From a bacterium (GTDB lineage Bacteria > Atribacterota > JS1 > SB-45 > 34-128): a stretch of 15,562 nucleotides of DNA. Below are positions 1 through 6,623 of this stretch, one piece after another. A program made the position numbers and the translations under genes. Position 1 is the first letter of the stretch, and each line of letters opens with the position of its first letter. The notes beneath the pieces are model-generated. The model did no database searches. It saw only the letters and a list, made by a program, of their open reading frames with translations, and was not told the DNA's origin. The stretch is taken from NCBI GenBank assembly GCA_018903015.1, contig JAHIPR010000344.1:1-15562 (forward strand). The letters are read 5' to 3'.

Positions 1-797
1 CATTTTATATAAGCAAGCCCATCTCTAATACCAACACATCCATAATTATAAGAAGCTTTCCGACAGACTTTTTTTAATTCTATTTTGTTTAAAGGTTCTG
101 ATAGTGATCTATTTTTTTTAATAACTAACTTTTTTGCATATTCTTCCGTATTCTTATTCCGGAGTAGTAAATTATAGAGAATAAATAAGCTGTTATTTCT
201 CTCTCCTACCTCTAAATACCTGCTTAATATCTGGCGTATGCAGTCCACCTTTTGACCGTGATATTTTGGTATTTTAAAAGCATTATGGTTTTTATCTTTT
301 ATAGGAAAAGCCGGATTATTTTCTTTGATTAATATCTTTGGGATTGGCAATATTTCACTAAGAGGAATTTCGTAAACGTATCGATGGGCTTTTATTATTG
401 ATGGGGGAGCTACCACATAGGTTCCATTACTTTTTAATTCAATTCTTTTGCCGAATAAGCTATTGGTGCTTTTAACCTGTTCGCCATTGAGAGAAAAATA
501 GTAATGATAACCCCTTCTCGTTCTAACCCTGGTTGTTTCTTTTATCTCTGGCAAAAATTCTTTTAGCTCCGGCAAAAGATTAATATCGTCAACATCAATA
601 ACTACTAACTTACTTATATCCCCGGTAACTATTCCAATATTTATATCAGAAAATTTATTACACCAATCAAAAATATCTTCTATGTTTGCTTTTTTATATT
701 GGTAAGATTTCCAATAGATATAAGGTTTCTTTTCCTTATCAATCGGTATTAGACTATAATCATATTTTAGATACTCATTTATACTTTTAAATATAAT
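1..797 (-). CDS. Primase-polymerase (Prim-Pol, archaeo-eukaryotic primase fold), 3' end outside window
   Basis: An open frame of 265 codons runs off the left edge. The product resembles the N-terminal bifunctional primase/polymerase family: an N-terminal EYLKYDYSLIPIDKEKKPY segment (the usual '..GysviPi...KKP'), then NIGIVTGDISKLVVIDVDD with the metal-binding DVD acids, RRGYHYYF with the conserved G-x-H, and IELKSNGTYVVAPPS. Residues after about 170 look like a PriCT-type helical tail. Such enzymes make primers or copy DNA on plasmids. No ATG, GTG or TTG precedes the conserved region in frame. An in-frame stop lies at 798-800, so I start at the ATT at 797, which has AAAAAGGG five bases upstream; the start is uncertain. 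If the molecule is circular, the frame continues C-D-E-S-Y-Q-P-T and stops at 15538, with no fused helicase. The family call is fairly sure; the exact role in replication is inferred. Confidence 0.82.
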   Translation of the reverse strand, partial: MIFKSINEYLKYDYSLIPIDKEKKPYIYWKSYQYKKANIEDIFDWCNKFSDINIGIVTGDISKLVVIDVDDINLLPELKEFLPEIKETTRVRTRRGYHYYFSLNGEQVKSTNSLFGKRIELKSNGTYVVAPPSIIKAHRYVYEIPLSEILPIPKILIKENNPAFPIKDKNHNAFKIPKYHGQKVDCIRQILSRYLEVGERNNSLFILYNLLLRNKNTEEYAKKLVIKKNRSLSEPLNKIELKKVCRKASYNYGCVGIRDGLAYIK

Positions 798-798
798 T

Positions 799-834
799 TA
801 AACCCTTTTTGGCGTGGTATGAATTAAGGGTTTA
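799..834 (-). promoter_or_regulatory. Inverted repeat that can hide the ribosome binding site of the Prim-Pol gene
   Basis: Perfect 9-base arms, TAAACCCTT at 799-807 and AAGGGTTTA at 826-834 on the plus strand, are separated by 18 bases. In the mRNA (minus strand) the downstream arm contains the AAGGG of the only plausible Shine-Dalgarno sequence, directly before the putative ATT start. Folding would block ribosome loading. The pairing is seen in the sequence; a role in limiting Prim-Pol synthesis is inferred. Confidence 0.5.
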
Positions 835-936
835 GCTTATAATCATCCCCAGGCCTGAATAGTTTTAAACTGAGTATGATTTACTGATTTTTGTAGTGTT
901 TTTTTAACTTCTAGAAAAACATTTAAATCTAATAAA

Positions 937-977
937 ATAAAAAAACCGAAAGGAAAACGCATGTTAAGTCTTTCGGT
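937..977 (-). terminator. Rho-independent terminator, second of two in tandem
   Basis: Stem ACCGAAAG (945-952) with CTTTCGGT (970-977), eight perfect pairs and a 17-base loop. On the minus strand it is followed by an uninterrupted T run (plus-strand A run 937-945). It follows the first terminator by about ten bases and insulates the Prim-Pol gene from the operon upstream. Confidence 0.75.
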
Positions 978-983
978 ATAGTC

Positions 984-1024
984 AAAAAAAGGGAGCGTAA
1001 TTTTGGCAAATCGCACTCCCTTTT
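984..1024 (-). terminator. Rho-independent terminator, first of two in tandem
   Basis: GGGAGCG (991-997) pairs with CGCACTCCC (1012-1020) with a small bulge, flanked by A and T runs that lengthen the stem. On the minus strand the 3' arm is followed by seven T. It sits about 80 bases after the stop of the 80-residue protein gene. A plus-strand reading has only four T, so minus is the main direction. Confidence 0.75.
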
Positions 1025-1103
1025 GTACTTATAATTATAACATTAAAAAAAGAAAAAATCAGGAGAAAATAACAATAATTTTTGTCTTATTTTTAAAAGT
1101 AAC

Positions 1104-1346
1104 TCATAATTTTTCCGACCAGGTAAATCCTTCTTTTTCTAATTTCTTCCTGGCTTGATATATTTTATGATAATTGCCTTCTTTGACCGCTTTAATGCTT
1201 TTTGTATCAACAGAGATATATTTAAATCCTATACCTTCGAGTAATGCTAACAGTTCTTTAATCTCGTCTCTCTTTATGTTATCACAATAAACTTCCAGTA
1301 TAGAATTATCTTCATCTTTAATGTATTTATTGAATAGTTTTATAAT
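1104..1346 (-). CDS. Small protein of unknown function (80 aa) with a putative ATT start
   Basis: I do not recognise this protein. The frame encodes 80 residues of mixed alpha/beta character: a beta-like SILEVYCD, an amphipathic IKRDEIKELLALLEGIG helix, a beta-like FKYISVDTK, then a basic helical tail ending EGFTWSEKL. A perfect AAGGAGG (1354-1360) sits seven bases before an ATT codon in frame; the frame has no ATG, GTG or TTG at its 5' end, and a TAA lies a few codons before the SD. The well-formed protein and ideal SD make a gene likely and the ATT start the simplest reading. It lies 56 bases downstream of the lipoprotein gene, probably in the same transcript, and is followed by two terminators. 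It was missed by ATG-based ORF calling. Confidence 0.55.
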   Translation of the reverse strand: MIKLFNKYIKDEDNSILEVYCDNIKRDEIKELLALLEGIGFKYISVDTKSIKAVKEGNYHKIYQARKKLEKEGFTWSEKL

Positions 1347-1402
1347 AAGAAAACCTCCTTGATTCTTTTAATATATTTTTATTATTTCTCCCCTCTTCGC
1401 TT

Positions 1403-1993
1403 TCATCGGGCTATCGTTCTATAAGAGAAATAATCCCAGGGGTTAACTTTATAGCTTTTCACAATATACCCTTCACCCTCCGGCCACTTGGTAAAATTAT
1501 ACACACAGTCTTCAATGGTATCTAGCGTGTTAAAATATCCTGTTGGATAAATATTTCTACCGCTAATATAACCATATTTAGCTAATGTACGCCCAGGGTA
1601 CTGGTCTATATCTGTATTTTTATGTACAAAAACAGTTATAACGTGGCCGGAAAATTCGTTAAAAAATTGTATTCTTACAGAATATACAACGTAGTTATGG
1701 TAGTGTAGGACATAACAACTAAAAATACTATAATCAGCACAGTCTCCTTCTTTTTTAAGAAAAAATTCATAAGGAGTATATCTCCCAATGTGGGTTACAT
1801 ATTGGGTGCTATCCTTTAAATAACTCATTAATTTAGAGGGGGTATTTAATTCGTTTAATAAAGAAATAAATTGGGGATCATATTCTTCCATCCCGCCATT
1901 GTCCGGAATAATTGGTGTTGTTGTTACCCAGCTGCAACCTGCAAAAAATAAACAAAAAAATAGTGCCATTCCTAAAACAAATAATTTTTTCAT
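1403..1993 (-). CDS. Lipoprotein with transglutaminase-like cysteine protease fold
   Basis: The 196-residue product begins MKKLFVLGMALFFCLFFAGC, a classic lipoprotein signal peptide with lipobox FAGC and Cys20 as the lipidation site, so it should sit on the outer face of a membrane. The mature part carries KEGDCADYS (Cys85) and FSGHVITVF (His117), the spacing and context of the Cys and His of transglutaminase-like peptidases; I cannot place the third catalytic acid with certainty. I chose the ATG at 1993 because AAAGGT precedes it by five bases and the signal peptide starts there; the frame stays open 30 codons upstream to 2083, but that part is unlike a signal peptide and has no well-placed SD. 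It is followed by the 80-residue protein gene. Substrate and role are unknown; a cell-envelope or cell-surface function is inferred. Confidence 0.72.
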   Translation of the reverse strand: MKKLFVLGMALFFCLFFAGCSWVTTTPIIPDNGGMEEYDPQFISLLNELNTPSKLMSYLKDSTQYVTHIGRYTPYEFFLKKEGDCADYSIFSCYVLHYHNYVVYSVRIQFFNEFSGHVITVFVHKNTDIDQYPGRTLAKYGYISGRNIYPTGYFNTLDTIEDCVYNFTKWPEGEGYIVKSYKVNPWDYFSYRTIAR

Positions 1994-2191
1994 AGTTACC
2001 TTTATCATATTAAAATTTATTAAATATTTCTTATTATTAGTTTTAAATATAACAAGGGACAATTGTTCTTTATCGCGCTTCAATCCCTCCGAAATTAACC
2101 CACTCCTTTATTGGAAATAAGGACACATCCTGAAATAAATTAAACTAATTATTTGTATATACCATATTATTCCTAACTGGAGTAGCGTTTG

Positions 2192-2695
2192 TTAAATCCG
2201 ATCTGATTTCCTTTTACTGCACGATCTGCAGATCAACTCAATATTATTTTCTACATTGCTCCCGCCCTTTATAATTGGGACAATATGTTCAAATCCCAAG
2301 TCTTCTTTTGCCCCACATCTTTTGCATTTTGCACCATCCCTTAACCAAACTTTAATTCTAATTGGTGATGGGATGTATCGAGGAGATGGCTTGATAGGTG
2401 GATACTCCTTTATTTTCTCTAAATTTCTAATTACCCAGGGAAAGTAACCATACCTCTCCACATTTTTACGATTGTCAAAAGGATATTTAAACCATTCTGC
2501 CTTCGCCTTATCAAGGGAAAGGGCAATTGGTAATTCTGTTACTTTCCAATCTATTATTTCAAGTGTTTCTTTATTTTTGATTCGGAGAATATCTCCTATC
2601 CGAATATTATCTAACGATGTAGCACTATGCCAGCATTGCTCAAGAAGCATTCTGTCTACGCGACTTTGGTAAGTAATGCGCAAATGTATTTTCAA
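2192..2695 (-). CDS. HNH endonuclease family protein
   Basis: The 167-residue product has a C-terminal HNH (beta-beta-alpha metal) nuclease domain: CKRCG (Cys124, Cys127), FEHIVPIIKGGS (Glu136-His137 in the place of the usual D/E-H), NVENNIELICRSC with Asn151, and Cys156/Cys159 closing a four-cysteine zinc site. The last motif residue, often Asn, is Ser here (CRSCS). The N-terminal 110 residues have no motif I know. GAAAGGAA precedes the ATG by about eleven bases, and a TTGAAA-16-TATACT promoter lies just upstream, so it is probably its own transcription unit. It could be a stand-alone restriction nuclease, a homing-type nuclease or a defence effector. It is not obviously part of the methyltransferase operon, whose last gene ends 170 bases upstream. 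Confidence 0.8.
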   Translation of the reverse strand: MKIHLRITYQSRVDRMLLEQCWHSATSLDNIRIGDILRIKNKETLEIIDWKVTELPIALSLDKAKAEWFKYPFDNRKNVERYGYFPWVIRNLEKIKEYPPIKPSPRYIPSPIRIKVWLRDGAKCKRCGAKEDLGFEHIVPIIKGGSNVENNIELICRSCSKRKSDRI

Positions 2696-2748
2696 AATAT
2701 TTCCTTTCTTGCCTTGTTTTCTTGATATTACTTTTCAAACCTAGTAAA

Positions 2749-2776
2749 AGTATAAAATACCATTCTCAACTTTCAA
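2749..2776 (-). promoter_or_regulatory. Promoter of the HNH protein gene
   Basis: On the minus strand TTGAAA (2771-2776) and TATACT (2749-2754) are separated by 16 bases, about 55 bases before the ATG. A small palindrome ATACT-GA-AGTAT lies just upstream at 2781-2792. Assignment is by motif and position only. Confidence 0.5.
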
Positions 2777-2865
2777 CATAATACTGAAGTATGGCGTGTC
2801 TTATACCAGATAGATTAGTCAACCCGTAGATACATTAAAAAAATTTAGGTTTTCTATACAATACA

Positions 2866-3819
2866 CTATTCAAACAAACGGCCTTCTTCCTTCTTTTGTA
2901 ATCTTTCTCTGGCAATTTTTACATATTCTTGATTTATATCACAACCAATAAATTTTCTTTTTAAATTTTTTGCTGCAACTGCAGTAGTTCCACTCCCAAG
3001 AAAAGGATCAAGAACAACAGAATCCTCTGAAAAAGTAATTAATCTAATTAATTGTTCACATAAAGAAAGAGGTTTAACTGTTAAATGGTGATTAGAAAAT
3101 CCTTTTTCTTTTTTTGTTGGTTTAGGAACAATAAAATATTGGTCCATTATTGCATCAATAGGTCCAGTAGTTAATATGTTCGACGGAAACATATTATTTC
3201 CCACCCTTGCATTCGTGTTAACTAAACCCACTTCATACTTAATCATATTTGATAAAAAAGTCCCCTCTGTAGGTTTTTGGGCAACAGCAATAGGTTCAAA
3301 ACAAGATTTAATTTGCGGCGTTTTCCAATTTTTAAGCTTCTTTTTAATTTCTTCTCTTTCTTGCTGGGAAGTATTTGCTTTTTGTATGAAATGATCTAAA
3401 CTCATTGCCTTTGCTTGGTTTTGTGTATATATCCACAAAAAGCAATCCCTTATCAGAAAACCAGTATCATCCATTGCGCTTGCCATTCTGTGGTATAATC
3501 TTGGGCTGGAAAATGATAAGAAAAATCCCCCCGGCTTTAGAATTCTAAAAACCTCTTTAGAAATTTCTAAAAACCACCTATAAAGTTTTTCCCCTTGTTT
3601 TTTATCAAATTTCATACCAGCGGGTAGCGATTTAACTGCATATAAATTTTTCTTATTTGCAACTACTCCAGGGGACCATTTATCGTCAAATTTATCGAGA
3701 AAATAAGGCGGATCTGTTAATATAAGATCTATTGAATTGTTTTTAAGTTTTGGTAGAAATTCTAAAGCGTCTGAGTGAAAAATTTTGTTTATATATTTTC
3801 CGTTTTTTAAATTACTCAT
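2866..3819 (-). CDS. Beta-class DNA amino-methyltransferase (N6-adenine or N4-cytosine)
   Basis: The 317-residue protein transfers a methyl group from S-adenosylmethionine to an exocyclic amino group of DNA. Motif IV, TDPPYF (residues 35-40), comes first, and motif I, LDPFLGSGTT (270-279), is C-terminal, followed by FIGCDIN with the SAM-ribose acid. This is the beta-class order. DPPY is more common in adenine enzymes, but the base cannot be settled by eye. The gene overlaps the end of the endonuclease gene by eight bases (ATGAGTAA), and its SD, AAAGGAG, lies inside that gene, so translation is probably coupled. Its job is to protect plasmid and host DNA from the neighbouring HNH endonuclease. 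No clear hairpin terminator follows. Confidence 0.9.
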   Translation of the reverse strand: MSNLKNGKYINKIFHSDALEFLPKLKNNSIDLILTDPPYFLDKFDDKWSPGVVANKKNLYAVKSLPAGMKFDKKQGEKLYRWFLEISKEVFRILKPGGFFLSFSSPRLYHRMASAMDDTGFLIRDCFLWIYTQNQAKAMSLDHFIQKANTSQQEREEIKKKLKNWKTPQIKSCFEPIAVAQKPTEGTFLSNMIKYEVGLVNTNARVGNNMFPSNILTTGPIDAIMDQYFIVPKPTKKEKGFSNHHLTVKPLSLCEQLIRLITFSEDSVVLDPFLGSGTTAVAAKNLKRKFIGCDINQEYVKIARERLQKKEEGRLFE

Positions 3820-4540
3820 TGGGGTTTACTCCTTTAAACTCTTCATAAAGTATTTTATAAATTTTCCACCTAACTTCTTTATCAAAGTTTTTTACAAAAG
3901 ATGGTTTCGCTAATTTAATTACTCTACCTTGATCATCATATACCCATCTATTTCTATCCCCCCTGTTACATTTTTGACATTGGGGTATTATGTTGTCAAT
4001 AGTCAGTGGTTTATTGGGATCTTTGTGAGATTTTTGTAATTTTGTAATTGTTCCCGTCCAACGAAAATGAGGTTCCCCCTCTTTTGAACCACATGTAGCA
4101 CATCTGTAGCCATATCTTGCTTTAAGCTCCTCCCAATTGCCAAAATCGCTTATCCTGTGCCCTTTTTTGAAGCTCGGATATGGTTTTTCTAAAGTATATA
4201 ATTGGTAAGACCCTCTTTCTATTGTCAAAACTGCATTATCCCTACCTCCGGCCACAATCCACCACCCATCTTGGGCTCCTAAGTGTCTTGCTTGTTGAAC
4301 ATCATTTACATTCGGAAAAAAATTTCTTATGAAGGTTGTTAACTCCATTTTTGAAACTTTTTTTGTTTTCGGATATCCAATAGATAAATATACAAGCACT
4401 AAAGCGTTTTTTGTAAACTGTGTTTGTGAGTCATAAAGAGCAGGCATTTTTACACCATATTTTTTAAGATACCTTTCGTGATACTCTTTTATTAAATTAT
4501 ATTGTTCTATTATTTGTTGTTCGGTTAATTGAGTATTCAT
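3812..4540 (-). CDS. HNH-type restriction endonuclease, partner of the adjacent methyltransferase
   Basis: The 242-residue product has an N-terminal winged-helix-like region (about 40-125, including VQQARHLGAQDGWWI) and a C-terminal HNH domain: CATCG (Cys147, Cys150), KSHKDP with His172, IDNIIPQCQKCNR with Asn183, Cys188, Cys191 and Asn192. The cysteines should bind structural zinc and the His/Asn set a catalytic metal. A sequence-recognising N-terminal domain plus HNH domain, encoded directly before and overlapping a DNA methyltransferase gene, is the layout of a type II restriction system. The recognition sequence cannot be read from the protein. AAAGGAGA precedes the ATG by ten bases and lies within the last codons of the upstream membrane-protein gene. 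The nuclease call is firm; the restriction role rests on context. Confidence 0.82.
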   Translation of the reverse strand: MNTQLTEQQIIEQYNLIKEYHERYLKKYGVKMPALYDSQTQFTKNALVLVYLSIGYPKTKKVSKMELTTFIRNFFPNVNDVQQARHLGAQDGWWIVAGGRDNAVLTIERGSYQLYTLEKPYPSFKKGHRISDFGNWEELKARYGYRCATCGSKEGEPHFRWTGTITKLQKSHKDPNKPLTIDNIIPQCQKCNRGDRNRWVYDDQGRVIKLAKPSFVKNFDKEVRWKIYKILYEEFKGVNPNE

Positions 4541-4547
4541 TTCTTAA

Positions 4548-4730
4548 CTATCTCCTTTTAAATAAAGTTTTACGAAAAAAATAACCAAATTCAATAATTA
4601 ATATACCAAATGAAATGAGGACGAAAAGCCAATCCCAACTCATATATTCTCCCCCTGAAATTAATTCAATAATTATCACAAAAGAACATATTAAAAAAAA
4701 TATAAAAATAATCCGGCCAAATACTTTCAA
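4548..4730 (-). CDS. Small membrane protein of unknown function (60 aa)
   Basis: Two hydrophobic segments (about residues 5-26 and 33-52) are joined by a short polar loop (SGGEYMSWD), and the protein ends in a basic FRKTLFKRR tail, so a two-helix membrane protein with a cytoplasmic C-terminus is likely. No family is recognised. Its last codons carry the ribosome binding site of the restriction endonuclease, and the gap is seven bases, so it is the first gene of the restriction-modification operon. Its own SD is weak (GAAAGT). Such leader genes may only tune expression; a role in restriction is not shown. Confidence 0.55.
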   Translation of the reverse strand: MKVFGRIIFIFFLICSFVIIIELISGGEYMSWDWLFVLISFGILIIEFGYFFRKTLFKRR

Positions 4731-4747
4731 TACTTTTATTATCTTTA

Positions 4748-4753
4748 ATTATA
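4748..4753 (-). promoter_or_regulatory. Probable -10 element of the restriction-modification operon
   Basis: A perfect TATAAT on the minus strand lies 18 bases before the ATG of the small membrane protein. The hexamer 17 bases upstream is TTCTTT, a poor -35, so the promoter may be weak or activator dependent. The leader would be only about ten bases. Confidence 0.4.
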
Positions 4754-4825
4754 AAGCCCTTCCCCCCGACAAAGAACCGTCCTCTGTCATTTAAAATTAT
4801 TCTCCATCTTAAAAACTCCCTGGTT

Positions 4826-4852
4826 ATATCTTTTATCCGGAATAAAAGATAT
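4826..4852 (-). terminator. Long perfect hairpin directly after the replication initiator gene
   Basis: ATATCTTTTAT (4826-4836) and ATAAAAGATAT (4842-4852) are perfect 11-base arms with a five-base CCGGA loop, starting one base after the initiator stop codon. There is no T run after it on the minus strand, so it is not a textbook terminator; it may stop or protect the 3' end of the rep mRNA. Confidence 0.45.
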
Positions 4853-4853
4853 C

Positions 4854-6383
4854 TTATTTATCACTGCTTACATTGCTATTTACATATTCAGTCCTTCCGG
4901 AATTAATCCACTCTTTTATTATTTCTCTTCTCTTTTCTTCCAGGACAACCTCAAGCAGATTTGAGGTTGTTCCTTTAGCTCTTACCTTATTAAGCTTTTC
5001 TTTCCAAAACTCCGGTATCCTATTTTCTGTTTCTATCCTTATTTCTTCTTGTTGTGAAGGGGTAAGAGAATTATAAATTTGTTCTGCCTTTTCAATCTCT
5101 TCCCGCCTTTTTTTATTTTCCTCTTCTTGTAGCTTTATTTTAATATGTTCTATTTTTTTCTCTTCTTCTTTCCGTTGTTCCTCTCTTTTCTCCCTTAAAT
5201 ATTCCTCCGGGACCTGCCAATTTTCTCTTATTGCCTTCACTAAATAAGCCGCTTTATCGTCAGCATTAGAATAATTAATTGCCTCGAGCCATTTTTTTAT
5301 TAATTCCTGATTATTGTTTTTTATTAGGTTTTCAGCGGTTACTTTAGAAACATTTAATTCTAATAGCTTATTAACTAAATCAACCTGCTCTTTAGAGTAT
5401 TCTTTTACTTCCTCTTTTTGTCCTGGTAGATATTCTCCTGTCCGGTTATTAATGCTCTTTATCTTTGCCTTTTTCATTTCTTTTTTAGCTCTTCCCCCCG
5501 GCCAATAATATATAAGCCAGTCCTTATTTCCGTTTTCGCTCCAGTCATATTTTGAAATAAACCCGGTGTCTTTAAGTTCATTATTACCCGGATCTAATTG
5601 TTGTTTAGCTAAAGAAATATACTCGTGGGGAATTACTGGAAGGAGCTGACATAATTTAGAATACCGGTAACAGATAAAATTATCTCTTTTATTTCTTAAA
5701 CCGTAAAATTTTACCCCTAAAATTTCATAAAGCCTGGAAGCTATTTTACTTTTAAGGCTTTGTAGATAATTATAATCGATTGGTTTCACATAAAAAGAAT
5801 TTAAGCTCTGAAGATACCAGCTTCCTAAAAATAAATAATTATTATCAGCTATTTCGCTGTTAGATAATTTTTTACCTTTGAAGACTATCCTATCATATAA
5901 ACTAAAATTATCGTCAACCCATTGTTTGCCTTCCTTTGAATAAAAGGCGCCTACTGATTTTATGGTAGTCGCTCTTATCTTTTCTAAGGCTTTTTTGATT
6001 TTCTTATATTCCGCCCCGCCATAATTTTCCATGTTCATTCTTTTGCACAAATTATATAAAGAACCTAAAGGTATTGGGTTTTTTATTTTCCCCTTTTCTT
6101 TTAAAATATCAGTTATAATTTGTTCTATTACCTTATAAACCTTTCTATCAAAAAGGCCGGGGTAACCATATTTAGGATTAGCTGATACATTCCATAAAAT
6201 TTCTACTTTCTCTCCATTTCTTTGAATTACTTCCTTATACTCTGTTTCTAATTTATTTTTCAAAGTATTTTTATAAAGAAAAAAGAAAGGTAGAACTAAA
6301 AGATTAACTTCAGAATTAATTATTTTAGGTAAGCTAATTTTATTTTCATCTTTTTTAATAACTTTATTTATTTCTTTATTCAT
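4854..6383 (-). CDS. Plasmid replication initiator protein (RepA-like, winged-helix)
   Basis: The 509-residue protein resembles plasmid replication initiators of the RPA/Rep_3-like winged-helix group. The N-terminal 300 residues contain GYPGLFDRKVYKVIEQII, then IPLGSLYNLCKRM, YKKIKKALEKIRATTI, SLKSKIASRLYEILG and YRYSKLCQLLPV, the helix and turn pattern typical of such initiators. A Glu/Lys-rich coiled coil covers about 393-437, and the C-terminal tail is of unknown role, making the protein longer than most small initiators. It should bind the five iterons 125 bases upstream of its start and open the adjacent AT-rich DNA. AAAAGGAAA precedes the ATG at 6383. A long inverted repeat sits in its leader, probably for autoregulation. 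Function rests on fold pattern plus the iterons; the exact family needs a profile search. Confidence 0.8.
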   Translation of the reverse strand: MNKEINKVIKKDENKISLPKIINSEVNLLVLPFFFLYKNTLKNKLETEYKEVIQRNGEKVEILWNVSANPKYGYPGLFDRKVYKVIEQIITDILKEKGKIKNPIPLGSLYNLCKRMNMENYGGAEYKKIKKALEKIRATTIKSVGAFYSKEGKQWVDDNFSLYDRIVFKGKKLSNSEIADNNYLFLGSWYLQSLNSFYVKPIDYNYLQSLKSKIASRLYEILGVKFYGLRNKRDNFICYRYSKLCQLLPVIPHEYISLAKQQLDPGNNELKDTGFISKYDWSENGNKDWLIYYWPGGRAKKEMKKAKIKSINNRTGEYLPGQKEEVKEYSKEQVDLVNKLLELNVSKVTAENLIKNNNQELIKKWLEAINYSNADDKAAYLVKAIRENWQVPEEYLREKREEQRKEEEKKIEHIKIKLQEEENKKRREEIEKAEQIYNSLTPSQQEEIRIETENRIPEFWKEKLNKVRAKGTTSNLLEVVLEEKRREIIKEWINSGRTEYVNSNVSSDK

Positions 6384-6399
6384 TTGATTTTCCTTTTAA

Positions 6400-6446
6400 A
6401 CAATAAGCAACAACAAAATATTTTTTCTATTGTTGTTGTTTATTGT
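6400..6446. promoter_or_regulatory. Long inverted repeat in the leader of the initiator gene
   Basis: Arms of 17 bases (6400-6416 and 6430-6446) match except at one position (a G-T wobble as RNA), with a 13-base AT loop. The left arm reads ACAATAAGCAACAACAA. It lies 17 bases from the rep ATG, next to the SD. It could be an operator for the initiator (autoregulation by inverted iteron-like sites) or an mRNA hairpin. Its sequence is unlike the iterons. Confidence 0.6.
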
Positions 6447-6507
6447 ATATATTGTAATATATTGGTATTTTGGCAAACGCTTATAAAATAAAGGCGGATA
6501 AGCATTT

Positions 6508-6617
6508 TTCTTAAGTGAAAACCCACTAATTCTTAAGTGAAAACCCACTAATTCTTAAGTGAAAACCCACTAATTCTTAAGTGAAAACCCACTAATTCTT
6601 AAGTGAAAACCCACTAA
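6508..6617. repeat. Five perfect 22-bp tandem iterons
   Basis: Five identical, head-to-tail 22-base units begin at 6508, 6530, 6552, 6574 and 6596. The core is AAGTGAAAACCCACT, with AGTG and CACT forming a small internal dyad. Units of 22 bases place each site on about the same face of the helix. The copies are identical with no spacers, so this is an initiator-binding array and not a CRISPR. It also controls copy number in known iteron plasmids. Confidence 0.92.
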
Positions 6618-6623
6618 TTATAA

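Larger units (their letters stand above)
798..1103. other. Intergenic region between the small protein gene and Prim-Pol
   Basis: About 306 bases without a convincing gene. It holds two tandem minus-strand terminators (937-1024), then an AT-rich stretch that should contain the Prim-Pol promoter, and the SD-masking inverted repeat. I see no clear -35/-10 pair; a TTATAA-like -10 near 837-845 lacks a good -35. A tiny M-I-I-S open frame starts just upstream but is too short to claim. Confidence 0.5.
6384..6623. other. Plasmid origin of replication (ori region)
   Basis: The region between parB and rep holds five direct iterons (6508-6617), an AT-rich run (about 6417-6480) that could melt, a long inverted repeat, and on the minus strand a TTATCCGCC (6493-6501) that matches the DnaA-box consensus at seven of nine places. 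Iterons, AT-rich DNA and an adjacent initiator gene are the usual parts of an iteron-controlled theta origin. The DnaA box is weak. The rep promoter must also lie here; TTGCCA followed by an AATATA-like -10 is a possible pair. Confidence 0.75.

Noticed and set aside
1994..2083. Thirty-codon N-terminal extension of the lipoprotein
   Set aside because: It would bury the signal peptide; the GGAGGG before the TTG at 2083 is only one base away, while the ATG at 1993 has a well-placed SD.
2796..2825. TTGACT and TATAAG on the minus strand upstream of the HNH gene
   Set aside because: Only about 11 bases separate them, too few for a sigma-70 promoter; the TTGAAA-16-TATACT pair nearer the gene is better.
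3425..3440. DnaA-box-like TATATCCACA
   Set aside because: It is a single copy within the methyltransferase gene, 3 kb from the iterons, and is likely chance.
6508..6617. Regular 22-base repeats resembling a CRISPR array
   Set aside because: The units abut with no spacers and all copies are identical; with an initiator gene next door they are iterons.
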